A stretch of 64,000 nucleotides of DNA, taken from the NCBI GenBank assembly GCA_964036315.1, contig OZ038496.1, forward strand, positions 17,770,033-17,834,032, in the 5' to 3' direction. The stretch comes from Acanthosepion esculentum. Lineage: Eukaryota; Mollusca; Cephalopoda; Sepiida; Sepiidae. The notes beneath the pieces are model-generated. The model searched no databases. It had not been told where the DNA came from and saw nothing but the letters and a program-made list of their open reading frames with translations. Position 1 is the first letter of the stretch, and each line of letters starts with the position of its first letter. The translations under genes were made by a program, and so were the position numbers. This document shows positions 1-10,303 of this stretch, piece by piece.

Positions 1-430
1 TACCAAACTCTATTAGTAACATATTTGTTGATAATATAAATATGACAGCCTCATCTACATGTAAAAAAAAAAGGCTAAAAATAATGGAAGCATTATTAAT
101 GAAAAAGAAAAGCCAACACTTAATAACATCAACTATCAACACGGCCACAATGTGCTGACCATGTTTGGAACATAAAACATTCCTATAACTCTTGATACAT
201 GCATAAAACAGTGCATACATTCAGTTAAAAGTAAAAATAAAATTCATCCTTGATAATGGCTAAAAGTATAGCCAAAAGTGCTCGGCATACAAAACATTTG
301 GGTAATTTCTATATAATTTATGTCCAGAAAAGAAAATAATTATTAGAACACAAGAAAAATTAAATATATTTGGTCAGCATATTTTCATTCAAGCATCACT
401 AGTCAAATAATTTAGACATATTATGTCTGT
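1..430. repeat. Dispersed repeat fragment, related to 45630-45850
   Basis: This AT-rich stretch shares an ordered series of short blocks with 45630-45850: CACAATGTGCTGAC, a run around ATTCAGTTAAAAGTAAAAATA, AATGGCTAA, GAAAGTGCTCGG or AAAAGTGCTCGG, and TATGTCCAG(G)AAA. The second copy lies about 45 kb away, so this is an interspersed family. No coding frame of note is visible and I do not recognise the family. Confidence 0.6.
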
Positions 431-790
431 TTATTTTAGTTATAATTCTTTCAAGTCCACGAATTAATTTCTTGGTGGCTGTAGAAAATTGATCAAGAAA
501 AATAGCAAAATTTCCTTTCAAATAAATTTTATTTTCCCAAGTATTTTCAATCTCACCTGAGACCATCTTCAGGGGGTTAAAATATATATTAAGTTATATA
601 TATTAGTATAGATATATACAACGTGCGATGGGTAAATTGTTGCTATTTTATATTTTTAATTTCACACATGTGTATGTGGACTAAACAATTACAAAAGTTC
701 TTTTTCAAATTCTAAAGTAGAGGTGCTGAATATAACATCAGTCAGCTAAGTGACAAATTTTATATTTGTATTAATCCTATTAAAATTATA
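370..790. repeat. Dispersed repeat, related to 6180-6640, with a mariner-like end inside
   Basis: Blocks shared with 6180-6640 include CATATTTTCATTCAA / CATATCTTCATTCAA, the ATCATCTTCAGGGG segment, and GCTGAATATAACATCA followed by GTGACAAATTTTAT and TTGTATTAATC. At 623-640 the string GTGCGATGGGTAAATTGT matches the terminal sequence of the mariner relic at 42010, so a mariner end is embedded here. Non-coding. Confidence 0.55.
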
Positions 791-794
791 TATA

Positions 795-1363
795 CAGGGT
801 GTTTCACCATTTTTGAAACAAAATGGTCAGGCACAAATCAAAGACAGTAAATGATAGAGTAATGGAAATTACATTTATTAAAAGAAAAATGGATAACATT
901 TTAGGATCTGCAACCATTTTGTCTAAAACATGGGCCAAAAATATCAAAAGCAGCCCTAGAGTACATGCTCCAGATGTCCACCAGTTGAAGGCACTGTTGA
1001 ATGCAAAGTTGTTGATAACATGTACACATTCCTTCTGGGTGATCGCTTGAATCTTCTCAGTACCTTCAATGCAGCAATGCTGTGAGGGTGGCCCTGGCAG
1101 ATGTTGTTCTTGATGAACCCTTAGAGGAAGAAATCTGGGGGAGTTCAGATCAGGCGAGTGGGATGCCCATTTCACTTCAGTTTTGCAGCTGATGAGATGC
1201 TCCTCCAAACGTTTCACGTGCCATGCCAAGGTAACATTAGCAATGTGAAGAGGAGCATCATCCTACTGGAACCACTGTTCTTCCTCATCAAGGTCCTCAT
1301 GCTCCTAGTGCTCTCCCCATCTGAGAGGCATCTGCTTTGTCTCAACAATTGTGAAACACCCTG
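795..1363 (-). mobile_element. Internally deleted Tc1/mariner-IS630-type DNA transposon
   Basis: The ends form terminal inverted repeats: CAGGGTGTTTCAC at 795-807 and its exact reverse complement at 1351-1363, extendable to about 28 bp with three mismatches. TA-rich flanks on both sides fit the TA target preference of this superfamily. The minus strand carries a degraded transposase C-terminus: a SPDLN motif (the region before the last catalytic acidic residue of IS630/mariner enzymes), then ITQKECVHVINNF, which resembles the C-terminal ITQEEC..VI.NF segment. At 569 bp it is too short for a full element (about 1.3 kb) and the frame breaks after SPDLN, so it is a non-autonomous relic. Superfamily confident; family name not. 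Confidence 0.7.
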
Positions 1364-1389
1364 TGTATATATATTAGATGATACTATGT

Positions 1390-2000
1390 AAGTAATGTTA
1401 CTTCCACACTCATTTCCTCTGGGTTTAAAGTATAAGAATAAAGTCCCACTCAGTATTTTTTTCAAGATCTGCCAAAAATTTTATGGAAGCATAAAGCATT
1501 GCTGAGTATGTTACAAGCCATAGAATGCAAGTTTCTCATTACAGGCATCAGATTAGACCAAAAAGAGAATATTGCTGCCATATTTGAACTGGAGAGGCTT
1601 AATCCTTTCTTTTCAGCTTGGATAGGGTTCAAAATTGTTTATGTGTGCAATTACCAATTTTCCATTTGAGCACCTCATATAAAAACAATGTTGCAAGCCT
1701 GTCACTATTCTGTTGCTATTTCCATGGCAAATGTTCGGATGAACTCAATTCTTTAAGTTACAGCTAGAAAATGCCATGCCACTTCCATGGACTCACATCA
1801 TCCTCATTTCCTCAGTGTTCCAAATTTAAGAAGAAAATTTCCACCCAGACAGCTTTTGCCCAAGAACTGCCAAACGATCTCTGAACACTTCAATCTTGAT
1901 CTCTTCAAGTCAAAGGTCAATTATCATCTTTCTTTCTTATCCTCATAATTTTTATTTCTTACCACTTTCCCTTCCATTCATATTGTGGAAATGCACTCTT
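1390..2000 (+). pseudogene. Degenerate LINE ORF2 C-terminal fragments
   Basis: Two partial matches to one non-LTR retrotransposon tail lie in tandem. Around 1395-1490 the + strand reads like a decayed copy of the HPHF..TPKIRRKFH segment; at 1795-1900 it reads HPHFLSVPNLRRKF and then, after a frameshift, FHPDSFCPRTAK. The same motif order (RRKFHS, FFPR.A, LWNRL) is better preserved at 3890-4010 and on the minus strand at 7020-7300. This is the segment after the reverse transcriptase domain. There are frameshifts and no intact frame. Confidence 0.6.
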
Positions 2001-2039
2001 CCTGTTGTAATTTTCACCACCATCATACTCACAAAATAT

Positions 2040-2300
2040 ACAACGAGCATTCATTGGTCAATCACCTTCAATCTAGCTCGCTGATTGGTCAGTTTCGACC
2101 AATCAAATCACCTACATGCGACAGGTCTGTTTTCGCACCAACTAAGTGTGAGCCTGTCATGTGGTACAACAGATTATAAAAACCAAACACGAGTAATTCT
2201 CACTCTCTTTTTACTCACTCGTGCGTCTCACTTCTGCTGCCCTTAAAAACCTCCCGTCTTGACTAATGCAGTCAGACGTAAAAGAACTTTACAACATTTC
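2040..2300 (+). promoter_or_regulatory. CCAAT/TATA promoter-like module, possibly an LTR
   Basis: Three CCAAT-type sites cluster here: ATTGGTCAAT near 2052, GATTGGTCAG near 2082, and GACCAATCAAAT near 2097. About 75 bases later comes ATTATAAAAA (from 2173), a good TATA box, followed by a pyrimidine-rich stretch where a start would be expected (about 2205). No coding exon follows that I can support, so this may be the promoter of a retroelement LTR instead of a host gene. Direct motif reading only. Confidence 0.35.
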
Positions 2301-3130
2301 ACGCAAGTACAATCTCTGAACTCTTACCGACTTGTCCAATAGACAATCTCTAACATGCAACATACTCATTCCTCTAAACTACAGTTTAATAATTAATCTA
2401 ATCTTATGAGCTCAAGTAAAAATATTTCCTAATCAAAGAGATGCAACTCTGTCAAACCTTTCTGCTTATATGCATGTACATCAAATACTTAATAAATTCA
2501 ATTGTTATGTTTCGAATCATTATTTTTGTCTTGTATTAATTGTTGTGGATGGAAGATTATTGAACACGCACAATTTTAAGCCTTCTGATCATTCAAACCT
2601 TCTGATATCTCTTAACATCTTCACTCAATCCCAACAATATCAAGCATTTTATCCAGCATTATCATTTTAACTGTAAACCTTAACTTCAGTAGCTCTCGAG
2701 CCTTGTACTGGGTGAAATTTAGCATTACTAAAACTATGTAAATATGTTGCTTATCTTCTTATAGAGATTCAGATATATCCAAGAATATTTTTTTGTCTGA
2801 ATAATAACAAGTAATCGTGATAAAAGCAACACTGCTGCCTCTATTGACTCTAGCAATAATTACCCTTACACCATCACATACTACTTCTAGTAACAATTTA
2901 ATGATGAAGACAGTTTTAATTAACTAGAACCATACACCTGATCCCATTCTGCAGAACATGGGGACGCATTAAACCTTTCTACAACAAGGATCAGCCAGAA
3001 GACAGATTCAAATCAAAACCAAGAGTTTAACACCTACTCACCTAATTCTCTTGGACTGGTTGATGGAAACTGACAAGAGGAAGGCTGAAGAATGAAACAA
3101 AAATGAACAACAGTCCTAATACATGCAAAC
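2300..3130. other. AT-rich non-coding stretch, nothing firm seen
   Basis: No convincing exon, RNA gene or terminal repeat. A short block at 2690-2730 (GCTCTCGAGCCTTGTACTGG) recurs at about 7325-7355, so part of this is dispersed repeat. Confidence 0.4.
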
Positions 3131-3173
3131 ATGTATATGCATATATATATTTATACTAATAATATTATTATAC

Positions 3174-3175
<2 letters not shown>

Positions 3176-3242
<67 letters not shown>
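3176..3242. repeat. (TA)n microsatellite
   Basis: Uninterrupted TA dinucleotide run of about 67 bases. Confidence 0.97.
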
Positions 3243-3245
<3 letters not shown>

Positions 3246-3600
3246 GCTGGTCACTTGTATTCAAGGATACCTGTCTACTAGGGTGGCTAGCCAATCCCTA
3301 TTGCAGACGCTTGCTCAGGCACATTTGTGTTTGTTCAACACCCACAAAGCCAACCTGTGGTTTATACTGCAACTATGCTGAGCAGACCTTAGTTACAGTT
3401 TCTGGGAGAGAGCATGTTATCTAGCATGATCAACAATCTGAACAACACCAGCACACTCAAACCCTCGGTCACGATGACTTTTGACTTTGTGCTAGCACAG
3501 CTATCGGCAGCTGTTCCGTCTACTCAATTTCCCTCACAAGGCTTGAGTCAACCCGTGGTATGGTTTTTAGGCACTTTCTAAAGGTGCCACATGCTGGGAT
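3243..3600. other. Relatively GC-rich non-coding segment
   Basis: This stretch is richer in GC than its neighbours and starts directly after a long (TA)n tract, a common arrangement for interspersed repeats here. No box A/box B pair, terminal repeat or long frame was convincing. Possibly an unrecognised repeat. Confidence 0.3.
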
Positions 3601-3835
3601 CACCCCCCTCCAGACTGAACTGTACTGTTGTTATTATTATTATTAGTAGTAGTAGTGTAGTAGTACTTGAAGGAGGACAAAGAAGAGTGGTGCTGAAAAG
3701 TTCTCAGATTGACTAAAAAGGCTTCAAAGAAACAAATCTGGCTAAATTTTGGGAAAACATGCAGAGCCAGGAACTTTTCAGAAGCCCTTTTCCCTTTTCC
3801 CTTGTAATTCAATTGAATTTCATTCTTTAGTTCCA

Positions 3836-4130
3836 CCAGTTCAGACCCTTACTACTAGAATATCCCATGTGGCTTCCTGGTAGACAAATCACCCTCATTT
3901 CGTGCATACTCCAAAGATAAGAAGAAAGTTCCATTCACCCAGTTTTTTCCCAAGAATTGCCATTTTGTGGAACAGACTCTTGCATGACTACTTCCCTGAA
4001 CACTTACAATCTTAACCTCCCCAAGTCAGCAGTCAGTCTTTACACTCATAATCTACCCTTCCTGTTACCCAGCTTCTTGTTTGCAAATCAAAAACTCAAA
4101 TATAATGTCCATCATCACCTTCTGTCTCAT
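3836..4130 (+). pseudogene. LINE ORF2 C-terminal fragment
   Basis: In one + frame from about 3890 the sequence reads HPHFVHTPKIRRKFHS, then SFFPRIAILWNRLLHDYFPE before a frame break. RRKFHS..FFPR.A.LWN.L is the conserved segment after the thumb of many non-LTR retrotransposon reverse transcriptases. Related pieces lie at 1390-2000 (+) and 7020-7300 (-). The copy is 5' truncated and has lost its stop region, so it is a dead retrotransposon tail. Confidence 0.7.
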
Positions 4131-4320
4131 TGATTAATTCGTTTTTTTACAGCTTATCAGCCATTTTCAGGATATCTAAAGCCAGAAGTTATTTTTAGAT
4201 CATAAGAATATTTTTTTTTAGAGATAATAACAGCTTTAGTGATACAATTCTTACTAATTAACTTATAGCTTTAGATTAATACCTGATCAGAATTTGATAA
4301 ACAAACAAGAAATTACAATG

Positions 4321-4530
4321 TGGATATAAAGTGGGGGGGGGGGTCATTTCTATATTACAATCAATATATAAAATGATCCCTCACTTTGTGGCTATGGTAA
4401 TGTAAATAAATCTAAAAAACATGCCTGTGTAGCTAATCAGTATTTGATAAACTGATTGATTCAATTTCTACAGTTTATGAACTTTTTGCTGGTTATTTAA
4501 AGCCAGAAAATATTATTACATTAGTCTTAC
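4321..4530. other. AT-rich non-coding stretch with poly-G tract
   Basis: Contains a G(10) run at 4331-4342 and short AT repeats; nothing else identified. Confidence 0.4.
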
Positions 4531-4534
4531 TAAT

Positions 4535-4790
4535 TAACTAATTAACCCATAGCTGGGGGGAAATAGATGGCTTCATACATTTCCCAAGAGTATTTGCCTG
4601 TAAGTGAATATAACAAGCGCAACTGGAATTGGAACTTGGCTCTCCAACTAAATTATAAGCCATTATCCATTACACCACCCACACATCCAACACCTGGTGT
4701 TCCGATGTGGTCACCCATCTAGGAACTCGACACTGCTTAACTTTGGTGATCATATGGGAACTGGTGTTTCTATGTGATATGGCTGTAAGC
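4535..4790 (-). mobile_element. Composite SINE with 5S rRNA-like head and tRNA-like body
   Basis: Read on the minus strand, 4695-4775 matches the 3' half of metazoan 5S rRNA, including the AAGTTAAGCAG-type and TAGATGGGTGACC-type internal control regions. Next comes a tRNA-like segment with a box A (GGTGTAATGGATAATGG) and a box B-like CAAGTTCCAATTCC, then a tail ending near CCCCCAGCTATGGGTTAATT. The same layout occurs on the + strand at 25847-26095, and headless copies at 19095-19255 (-) and 46340-46515 (+). RNA polymerase III transcription is inferred from these boxes. Confidence 0.7.
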
Positions 4791-4804
4791 TCCTGTCTTG
4801 TTGA

Positions 4805-4920
4805 ATCATATCCTTTTATTGTTCTCTCTCCTTAATAAAGTTTTCTTGGTTTCTTACACCCTCAGTAAGCCCTTGTATGTTAGTGATTTTGTCACCTTGC
4901 TTGGGATGGAATGATTAATA
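4805..4920 (+). mobile_element. 3' end fragment of the abundant LINE family
   Basis: The end block (TCTCTCCTTAATA, then TTGCTTGGGATGGAATGATT) matches the + strand 3' ends at 39690-39790, 41740-41870 and 53700-53830. A 5'-truncated retrocopy. Confidence 0.5.
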
Positions 4921-5009
4921 TATATATATATGAATAACCATTAGAATAATGCAATAGATTACCCAGAATACAACACTGACCTGTATATAGAAATAGTCGA
5001 ACAAAAACA

Positions 5010-5110
5010 ATGCATATGGCTTGACAATTGTGTTTAAGCATGAAACAGACTGTCTATCACTTCTGGTTGTTGACTTCAATATTTACATATGATCCATCTC
5101 TGAATAATAA
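5010..5110 (+). repeat. Dispersed repeat with AAGCATGAAACAGACTGTC block
   Basis: The order TTGACAATTG, TTAAGCATGAAACAGACTGTC, TGTTGACTTC, TATTTACA recurs at 18410-18500 and 21083-21150. The best-preserved copy (21083) contains CTGACGA...GAAAC. Confidence 0.55.
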
Positions 5111-5510
5111 CATTATTACCAACTATAAACACTTGCCTAAAACATTAAATTACATCGCCATTTTTTTTTAGAATCCAATCTGAAAGAATCAAACTTATAT
5201 CTATCTAATTCTTAAGAATTCTTAAAGAGGTCAGCCATAAATTATAACCTTGCACAAAGGAGAAGATAAAACTCCCACTAGACAGATACTCATACACAAT
5301 TGCAAATACATATTACCATCCAATACCCACTTAGACAAACCTAGATACACATAGAATTATCTAGTTTCAATCCACGTGACACGTGTCTCACCAATGAGAG
5401 CTGACCCAAACATAATTGCAAATATCAGTGTTTTCTGTCTTTTTGTCTGTTTTCTCTCAATCTCTGATGAAGCTTTAATAAAAGTGAAACCTGTTAGATT
5501 TATAAGTAAA
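5107..5510 (+). repeat. Dispersed family copy 1, ending in CTGATGA...GAAAC
   Basis: Tandem partner of 5662-6110 and diverged relative of 48960-49680. Shared landmarks in order: ATTACCAACTATAAACAC, AAAACATTAAATTACAT, AAAACTCCCACTAGACAGA, CCTAGATACACATAGAATT, ATTGCAAATATCAGTG, then CTGATGAAGC at 5463 and GTGAAAC ending at 5490. No protein is encoded. The conserved end resembles a hammerhead ribozyme core (see findings). Confidence 0.7.
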
Positions 5511-5661
5511 GTCATATGCAGAATTTATATTTAGAAGGTAAGTATGGCTTGATAATTCAAGTGTTTTAGATATATAATAAATTGGTGTAACAATTTGGGA
5601 AATTATTATTATTATTATTATCCCAGTTTTTGAATTTTAATTTTTCCATTGAAAACTTAAT

Positions 5662-6110
5662 AATAAACTTATTACCTACTATAAACACATGCCTAAAACA
5701 TTAAATTACATTGCCATCTTTCTTGGAATCAATTCTTAAAGATTCTAGCTTATATCTATCTAATACAAAGAATACATTCTTAAAAAGGTTAGCTATAAAT
5801 TAGAACCTTGTGACTCTGCACTGTGTGGGTTGACTGCATAAAGGTGAAAATAAAACTCCCACTAGACAGACACACATACACATACACAGTTACACATAAC
5901 CATCCAATGCCCACTTAGACATACACAAATCTTCACAAACCTAGATACACATAGAATTATCTACAGTTTTAATACACGTGGAACATATTTGACCAATGAG
6001 AACTGATCCAGACATAATTGCAAATATCAGTGTTTTCTGTCTTTTTGTCTGTTTTCTCTCAATCTCTGATGAAGCCTTAAGAAAAGTAAAACATATTAGA
6101 CTGATAAACA
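5662..6110 (+). repeat. Dispersed family copy 2, tandem to copy 1
   Basis: Carries the same landmarks as 5107-5510 in the same order and orientation, with the start of unit 2 about 555 bases after that of unit 1. Here the end motif CTGATGA (6066-6072) is intact but the GAAAC box has decayed to TAAAAC. A (TA)n tract follows at 6126. Confidence 0.7.
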
Positions 6111-6122
6111 TTTACTATTTGT

Positions 6123-6125
<3 letters not shown>

Positions 6126-6177
<52 letters not shown>
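6126..6177. repeat. (TA)n microsatellite
   Basis: Uninterrupted TA run directly downstream of the dispersed family copy. Confidence 0.97.
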
Positions 6178-6179
<2 letters not shown>

Positions 6180-6318
6180 GAAAAATGGGAAAAAATGGCA
6201 GTCAGTTGCCGAGTGGTGGACAGAACAATTAAAAAAGGTTTGTTTACATAATTTTGAAGTTTAGGCGCTGAATATAACATCAATGAAATTTGTGACAAAT
6301 TTTATGTTTGTATTAATC

Positions 6319-6354
<36 letters not shown>

Positions 6355-6640
6355 CATATCTTCATTCAAACATGTTTCATTGAATAATATGGACACATTG
6401 TGTTTATTTTTGTACTGATTCTTTCCAGTTGTTTAATCAGTTTCTTGATGTTAAGATAAAATTCATCAAGGAAGGTGCTGTAGTTTTTTTTTTTAACCTA
6501 AGTACTTTCGACCTTTTCTAAGATCATCTTCAGGGGTAAATTAGAAAGACAAACTTAGTGTAACTGTGATAAAATCTGCTGTTGTCATAGTAATTTTTTT
6601 AAGACGTGTGAATGTGTAGTGTTATAGTTATTTTAGAATT
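6180..6640. repeat. Dispersed repeat, related to 370-790
   Basis: Shares GGCGCTGAATATAACATCA, GTGACAAATTTTAT, the TTCATTCAAACA block and GATCATCTTCAGGGGTAAA with the first kilobase. A (TA)n tract at 6320-6349 lies within it. Confidence 0.6.
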
Positions 6641-6680
6641 TTTTTTAATTTACCCATTGTAGTTATAGAATCTTCCCAGT

Positions 6681-6682
<2 letters not shown>

Positions 6683-6725
<43 letters not shown>
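6683..6725. repeat. (TA)n microsatellite
   Basis: Uninterrupted TA run of about 43 bases. Confidence 0.97.
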
Positions 6726-6727
<2 letters not shown>

Positions 6728-7019
6728 GACTAGGAAGGAAAGGTGTCTTCAGAGGCAGAATGTGACTATGCAAACAATGATCATATACACAAGCCAAAAG
6801 CTGTTTGAGGTGACAGAGAACATAAAATACATTATAACTTTGTTTACTAAATTTTTTCCTATACAAGGCTTGACAGCCACTCCTGGTAGAGAGTTACAGT
6901 CAAAAGGGTAATGATGAATGAGCTATATGAATAGAAAAGAAGATGGTAAAAAGTGGAGATTATTAGGATAAAGAGGTTGATTGTGATTGAGTTGAATATG
7001 TTAAGATTAAACTGTTCAG

Positions 7020-7300
7020 GGAAACACCCACATGGGAGTCCGTTTCACAAAGTTTGTGGGGAAATGTTCTCTGAGTGGAACTTTCTCCTTACATTTGGAA
7101 TACGGGGGAAATAAGGGTGATTCGACTCTTTGGAAGTAGCATGGTGTGTCCTAGCTGTAAATGTCTGAACTTGTGGCTTTAAAAAATGGAGCTCATCAAA
7201 ACATTTTTCAGGGAAGTAGCAATGGAGTAATAACAGGCTTGCAATATTGATTATGTGGGAAAATGCTTGCAAAGTGGAAAATAAGTCTTCATTCATCATT
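7020..7300 (-). pseudogene. LINE ORF2 C-terminal fragment, minus strand
   Basis: The minus strand is open for 84 codons (7299 to 7045) and reads as a retrotransposon tail: LLLLHCYFPEKCFDELH, then VQTFTARTHHAT, SNHPYFPRIPNVRRKFHSE, after which the frame is lost. The YF..KC.DEL and RRKFHS motifs match the region after the reverse transcriptase thumb in the other copies of the window. No upstream RT domain is present, so this is a 5'-truncated dead copy. Confidence 0.7.
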
Positions 7301-7511
7301 ACCGTGTTAACAATAACCCTCTACATTGAATGGCTCTCGGGCCTTGTATTGGGTGAATTCTAGTATTAAAAAAAAGACAGTATTAATAGTATGTCATTGT
7401 ATTTATTATTATTTTTCATAGTAATATTCACTGTAATTCTTTTATTATTATCCTCCAGAATAATGGTTTAATTTCTGTTCGAATTTCTGGGATGATGTGT
7501 TGTCATTACTT

Positions 7512-7735
7512 AGCACTATTTATATTCGGACTATTGTCCTCATCTTTATTGTTGCTATCACAATGTTTCTTCTCTCTGACCTTCCTCAGCTGTATATCAA
7601 TCTGGGTATGCTACAGGGAATCCCAAACTGAACTCTTTATTTAATCTACCGGAATAAACTCTTCTCGTTCCACTGCTCATATCTTGGGATATCTTGTCTA
7701 GTTCTTATTTTTATTTAGTACTGCTCAGTTACTGT
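7512..7735 (-). mobile_element. Penelope-like/hammerhead-type repeat fragment, old copy
   Basis: Matches the repeat at 27190-27403 in the same orientation: TTCGGACTATTGTCCTCATC, then a decayed ACAATGTTTC, TTCCTCAG, GAACTCTTTATTT and CTCGTTCCAC blocks. On the minus strand CTGAGGA (7589-7583) is followed by GAAAC (7569-7565). More diverged than the other three copies. Assignment to Penelope-like elements is inference from the hammerhead-like core and the inverted arrangement of sister copies. Confidence 0.5.
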
Positions 7736-8555
7736 CCACTATAAATAGTGTAAATAATGGTATTATTATCAGTAATTGTGGTGGTTTTTCATTGATTATA
7801 GTGTTGCTAATGGTGGCATTATTATTATTACTTGAAGTATGTAAGGTGATGCTGACTTTCATAGAAAGCTGATAAACCCTTACAGATTAGCTGAATGTTA
7901 CTTTGCCCATAACTATTTCCCAACAGGCATTTGCCAATTTCTCTAGTCTTTGATTGGACCAAAAGTTGAGTAGGGAGGTATTAACAGGCATAGCTGTGGT
8001 GGTGGAAAGCAGGTAAAGTTCTGCTATATTGGAACCTTAAGTTATATTTCTGCAGACCTTTCCACTAAACCCTTAAGATTTGCACGCATAAAGCGGCTGG
8101 ATATAGCAGCAGTATTAGTAGAAGCTTATACTAAACAGTAACTACGTAATAAAAATTGTGGAATGACATTGACTAACAGGCAGACGATGGAATTAATGAA
8201 ATGGTTGTAGATTAGGGATGCTCATTTCATGCCTCATGTTGTAGCTATATCTTTGAGAAAGGCATGAACTTAAATTATTCTGTAACTGCCACTGTTGCTT
8301 CTTGTATTGACTTCGCTACAGGTTATGAGTGAGGGTGATGCTGTGCAAATTTCTCTGTCAGTCAGCTTATGTGCAATACTTGTTCTCAAACTATATTGAG
8401 CTTATATTATTTCCTTAACTATCCATTTTAAAATGCAAATTAATGCAAATGATATTCTTGACTTTGAAATTTTGAACACATGACAATGAAAAATATTTTT
8501 CCTACTTCGTCATTGCATCTATAATGTAACACTCCCCTACCTCTTTACAAATAAA
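7736..8555. other. AT-rich non-coding stretch
   Basis: No exon, RNA gene or terminal repeat that I can support; short (ATT)n runs only. Confidence 0.4.
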
Positions 8556-8569
8556 TAATAATAATGATA

Positions 8570-8604
<35 letters not shown>
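8556..8604. repeat. (AAT)n microsatellite
   Basis: ATA/AAT trinucleotide run. A second shorter run is at 8851-8882. Confidence 0.95.
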
Positions 8605-9073
8605 TGACATCACTACCACCACCACCACTATAGAACATTATTGCTACCACCACTACCACCACCATACACTTTTTGCCCTTTTATTTCCAAAATAATATGT
8701 CCCCTGTCCCATAATGGTTGTTACATTTGCATACACATTTCATACAGTAGCTGTAGCAACTATTATGGGACAAAGGTAGTACATGCTGACAGGTGGATCA
8801 AAATCATTGCCATGACAACAATATCCAATTCCCTATTATTCTACCTTTTCTTATTATAATAATAATAATAATAATAATAATGGTAGTTCTCAAAGCATCG
8901 TTATCTATCGATAAGAATTCACCCTCTTTTTTTTCTCTTCATTTTTAAATCATATTAATAATTATTACAGTGATAGGGCGGCCGATAGCAACAACAACTA
9001 CTACAAATCACAAGAAGACAAAAAAAGATTGTTTGCAGGGTTGAAAATGTCTAGACGAGGACAGTGGTGGGGT

Positions 9074-9221
9074 GAGCAGGAACACTGATGAGGATGTCAG
9101 ATATTCGTACTGGACTTGTTGTCACTTGATCCCAAACAATTACCACCAAACATTTGGTATAAACATACAAATCGCTGAAAAATATTATTTGTAATACTAC
9201 TACTACTGATTATTAGTAATA

Positions 9222-9280
<59 letters not shown>

Positions 9281-9531
9281 AAGAAGAAAAAACAGAAGAA
9301 GAAGAAGAAGAAGAAGAAAAAACAGAAGAAGAAGAAGAAGAAGAAAAAACAGAAGAAGAAGAAGAAGAAGAAGAAGAAAAAACAGAAGAAGAAGAAGAAG
9401 AAGAAAAAACAGAAGAAGAAGAAGAAGAAGAAAAAACAGAAGAAGAAGAAGAAGAAGAAGAAGAAGAAGAAACAGGAGAATAATAATAATAATAAGAAGA
9501 AACAGGAGAACAATAATAATAATAATAATAA

Positions 9532-9562
<31 letters not shown>

Positions 9563-9639
9563 AAGAAGAAGAAGAAGAAGAAGAAGGAAAAAACAGAAGA
9601 AAAAGAAAAACAGAAGAAGAAACAAGAGAATAATAATAA

Positions 9640-9670
<31 letters not shown>

Positions 9671-9829
9671 AAGAAAAAACAGAGCAGGAACACTGATGAG
9701 GATGTCAGATATTCGTACTGGACTTGTTGTCACTTGATCCCAAACAATTACCACCAAACATTTGGTATAAACATACAAATCGCTGAAAAATATTATTTGT
9801 AATACTACTACTACTGATTATTAGTAATA

Positions 9830-9897
<68 letters not shown>

Positions 9898-10130
9898 AAG
9901 AAGAAGAAGAAGAAGAAGAAGAAGAAGAAGAAGAAGAAGAAGAAGAAGAAGAAGAAGAAGAAGAAAAAACAGAAGAAGAAGAAGAAGAAGAAGAAAAAAC
10001 AGAAGAAGAAGAAGAAGAAGAAGAAAAAACAGAAGAAGAAGAAGAAGAAGAAGAAGAAGAAGAAGAAGAAACAGGAGAATAATAATAATAATAATAAGAA
10101 ACAGGAGAACAATAATAATAATAATAATAA

Positions 10131-10161
<31 letters not shown>

Positions 10162-10226
10162 AAGGAAAAAACAGAAGAAAAAGAAAAACAGAAGAAGAAA
10201 CAAGAGAATAATAATAATAATAATAA

Positions 10227-10257
<31 letters not shown>

Positions 10258-10303
10258 AAAAAAACAGAAGAATCAGAACAATAATAATAAGAAGAAATAG
10301 AAG
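9074..10303. repeat. Tandemly duplicated (TAA)/(GAA) compound microsatellite block
   Basis: A roughly 160-bp unique leader beginning GAGCAGGAACACTGATGAGG occurs at 9074 and again at 9682 (offset 608), nearly identical. Each copy runs into (TAA)n and then a long (GAA)n tract with regular AAAAAACA interruptions. A third fragment of the leader (ACTTGTTGTCACTTGATC) lies at about 10366. The F-, L- and S-rich open frames on the minus strand here are a by-product of the trinucleotide repeat. Confidence 0.9.

Noticed and set aside
4695..4775. A functional 5S rRNA gene
   Set aside because: Only the 3' half is present, diverged, and continuous with a SINE body; the same join occurs at 25847.
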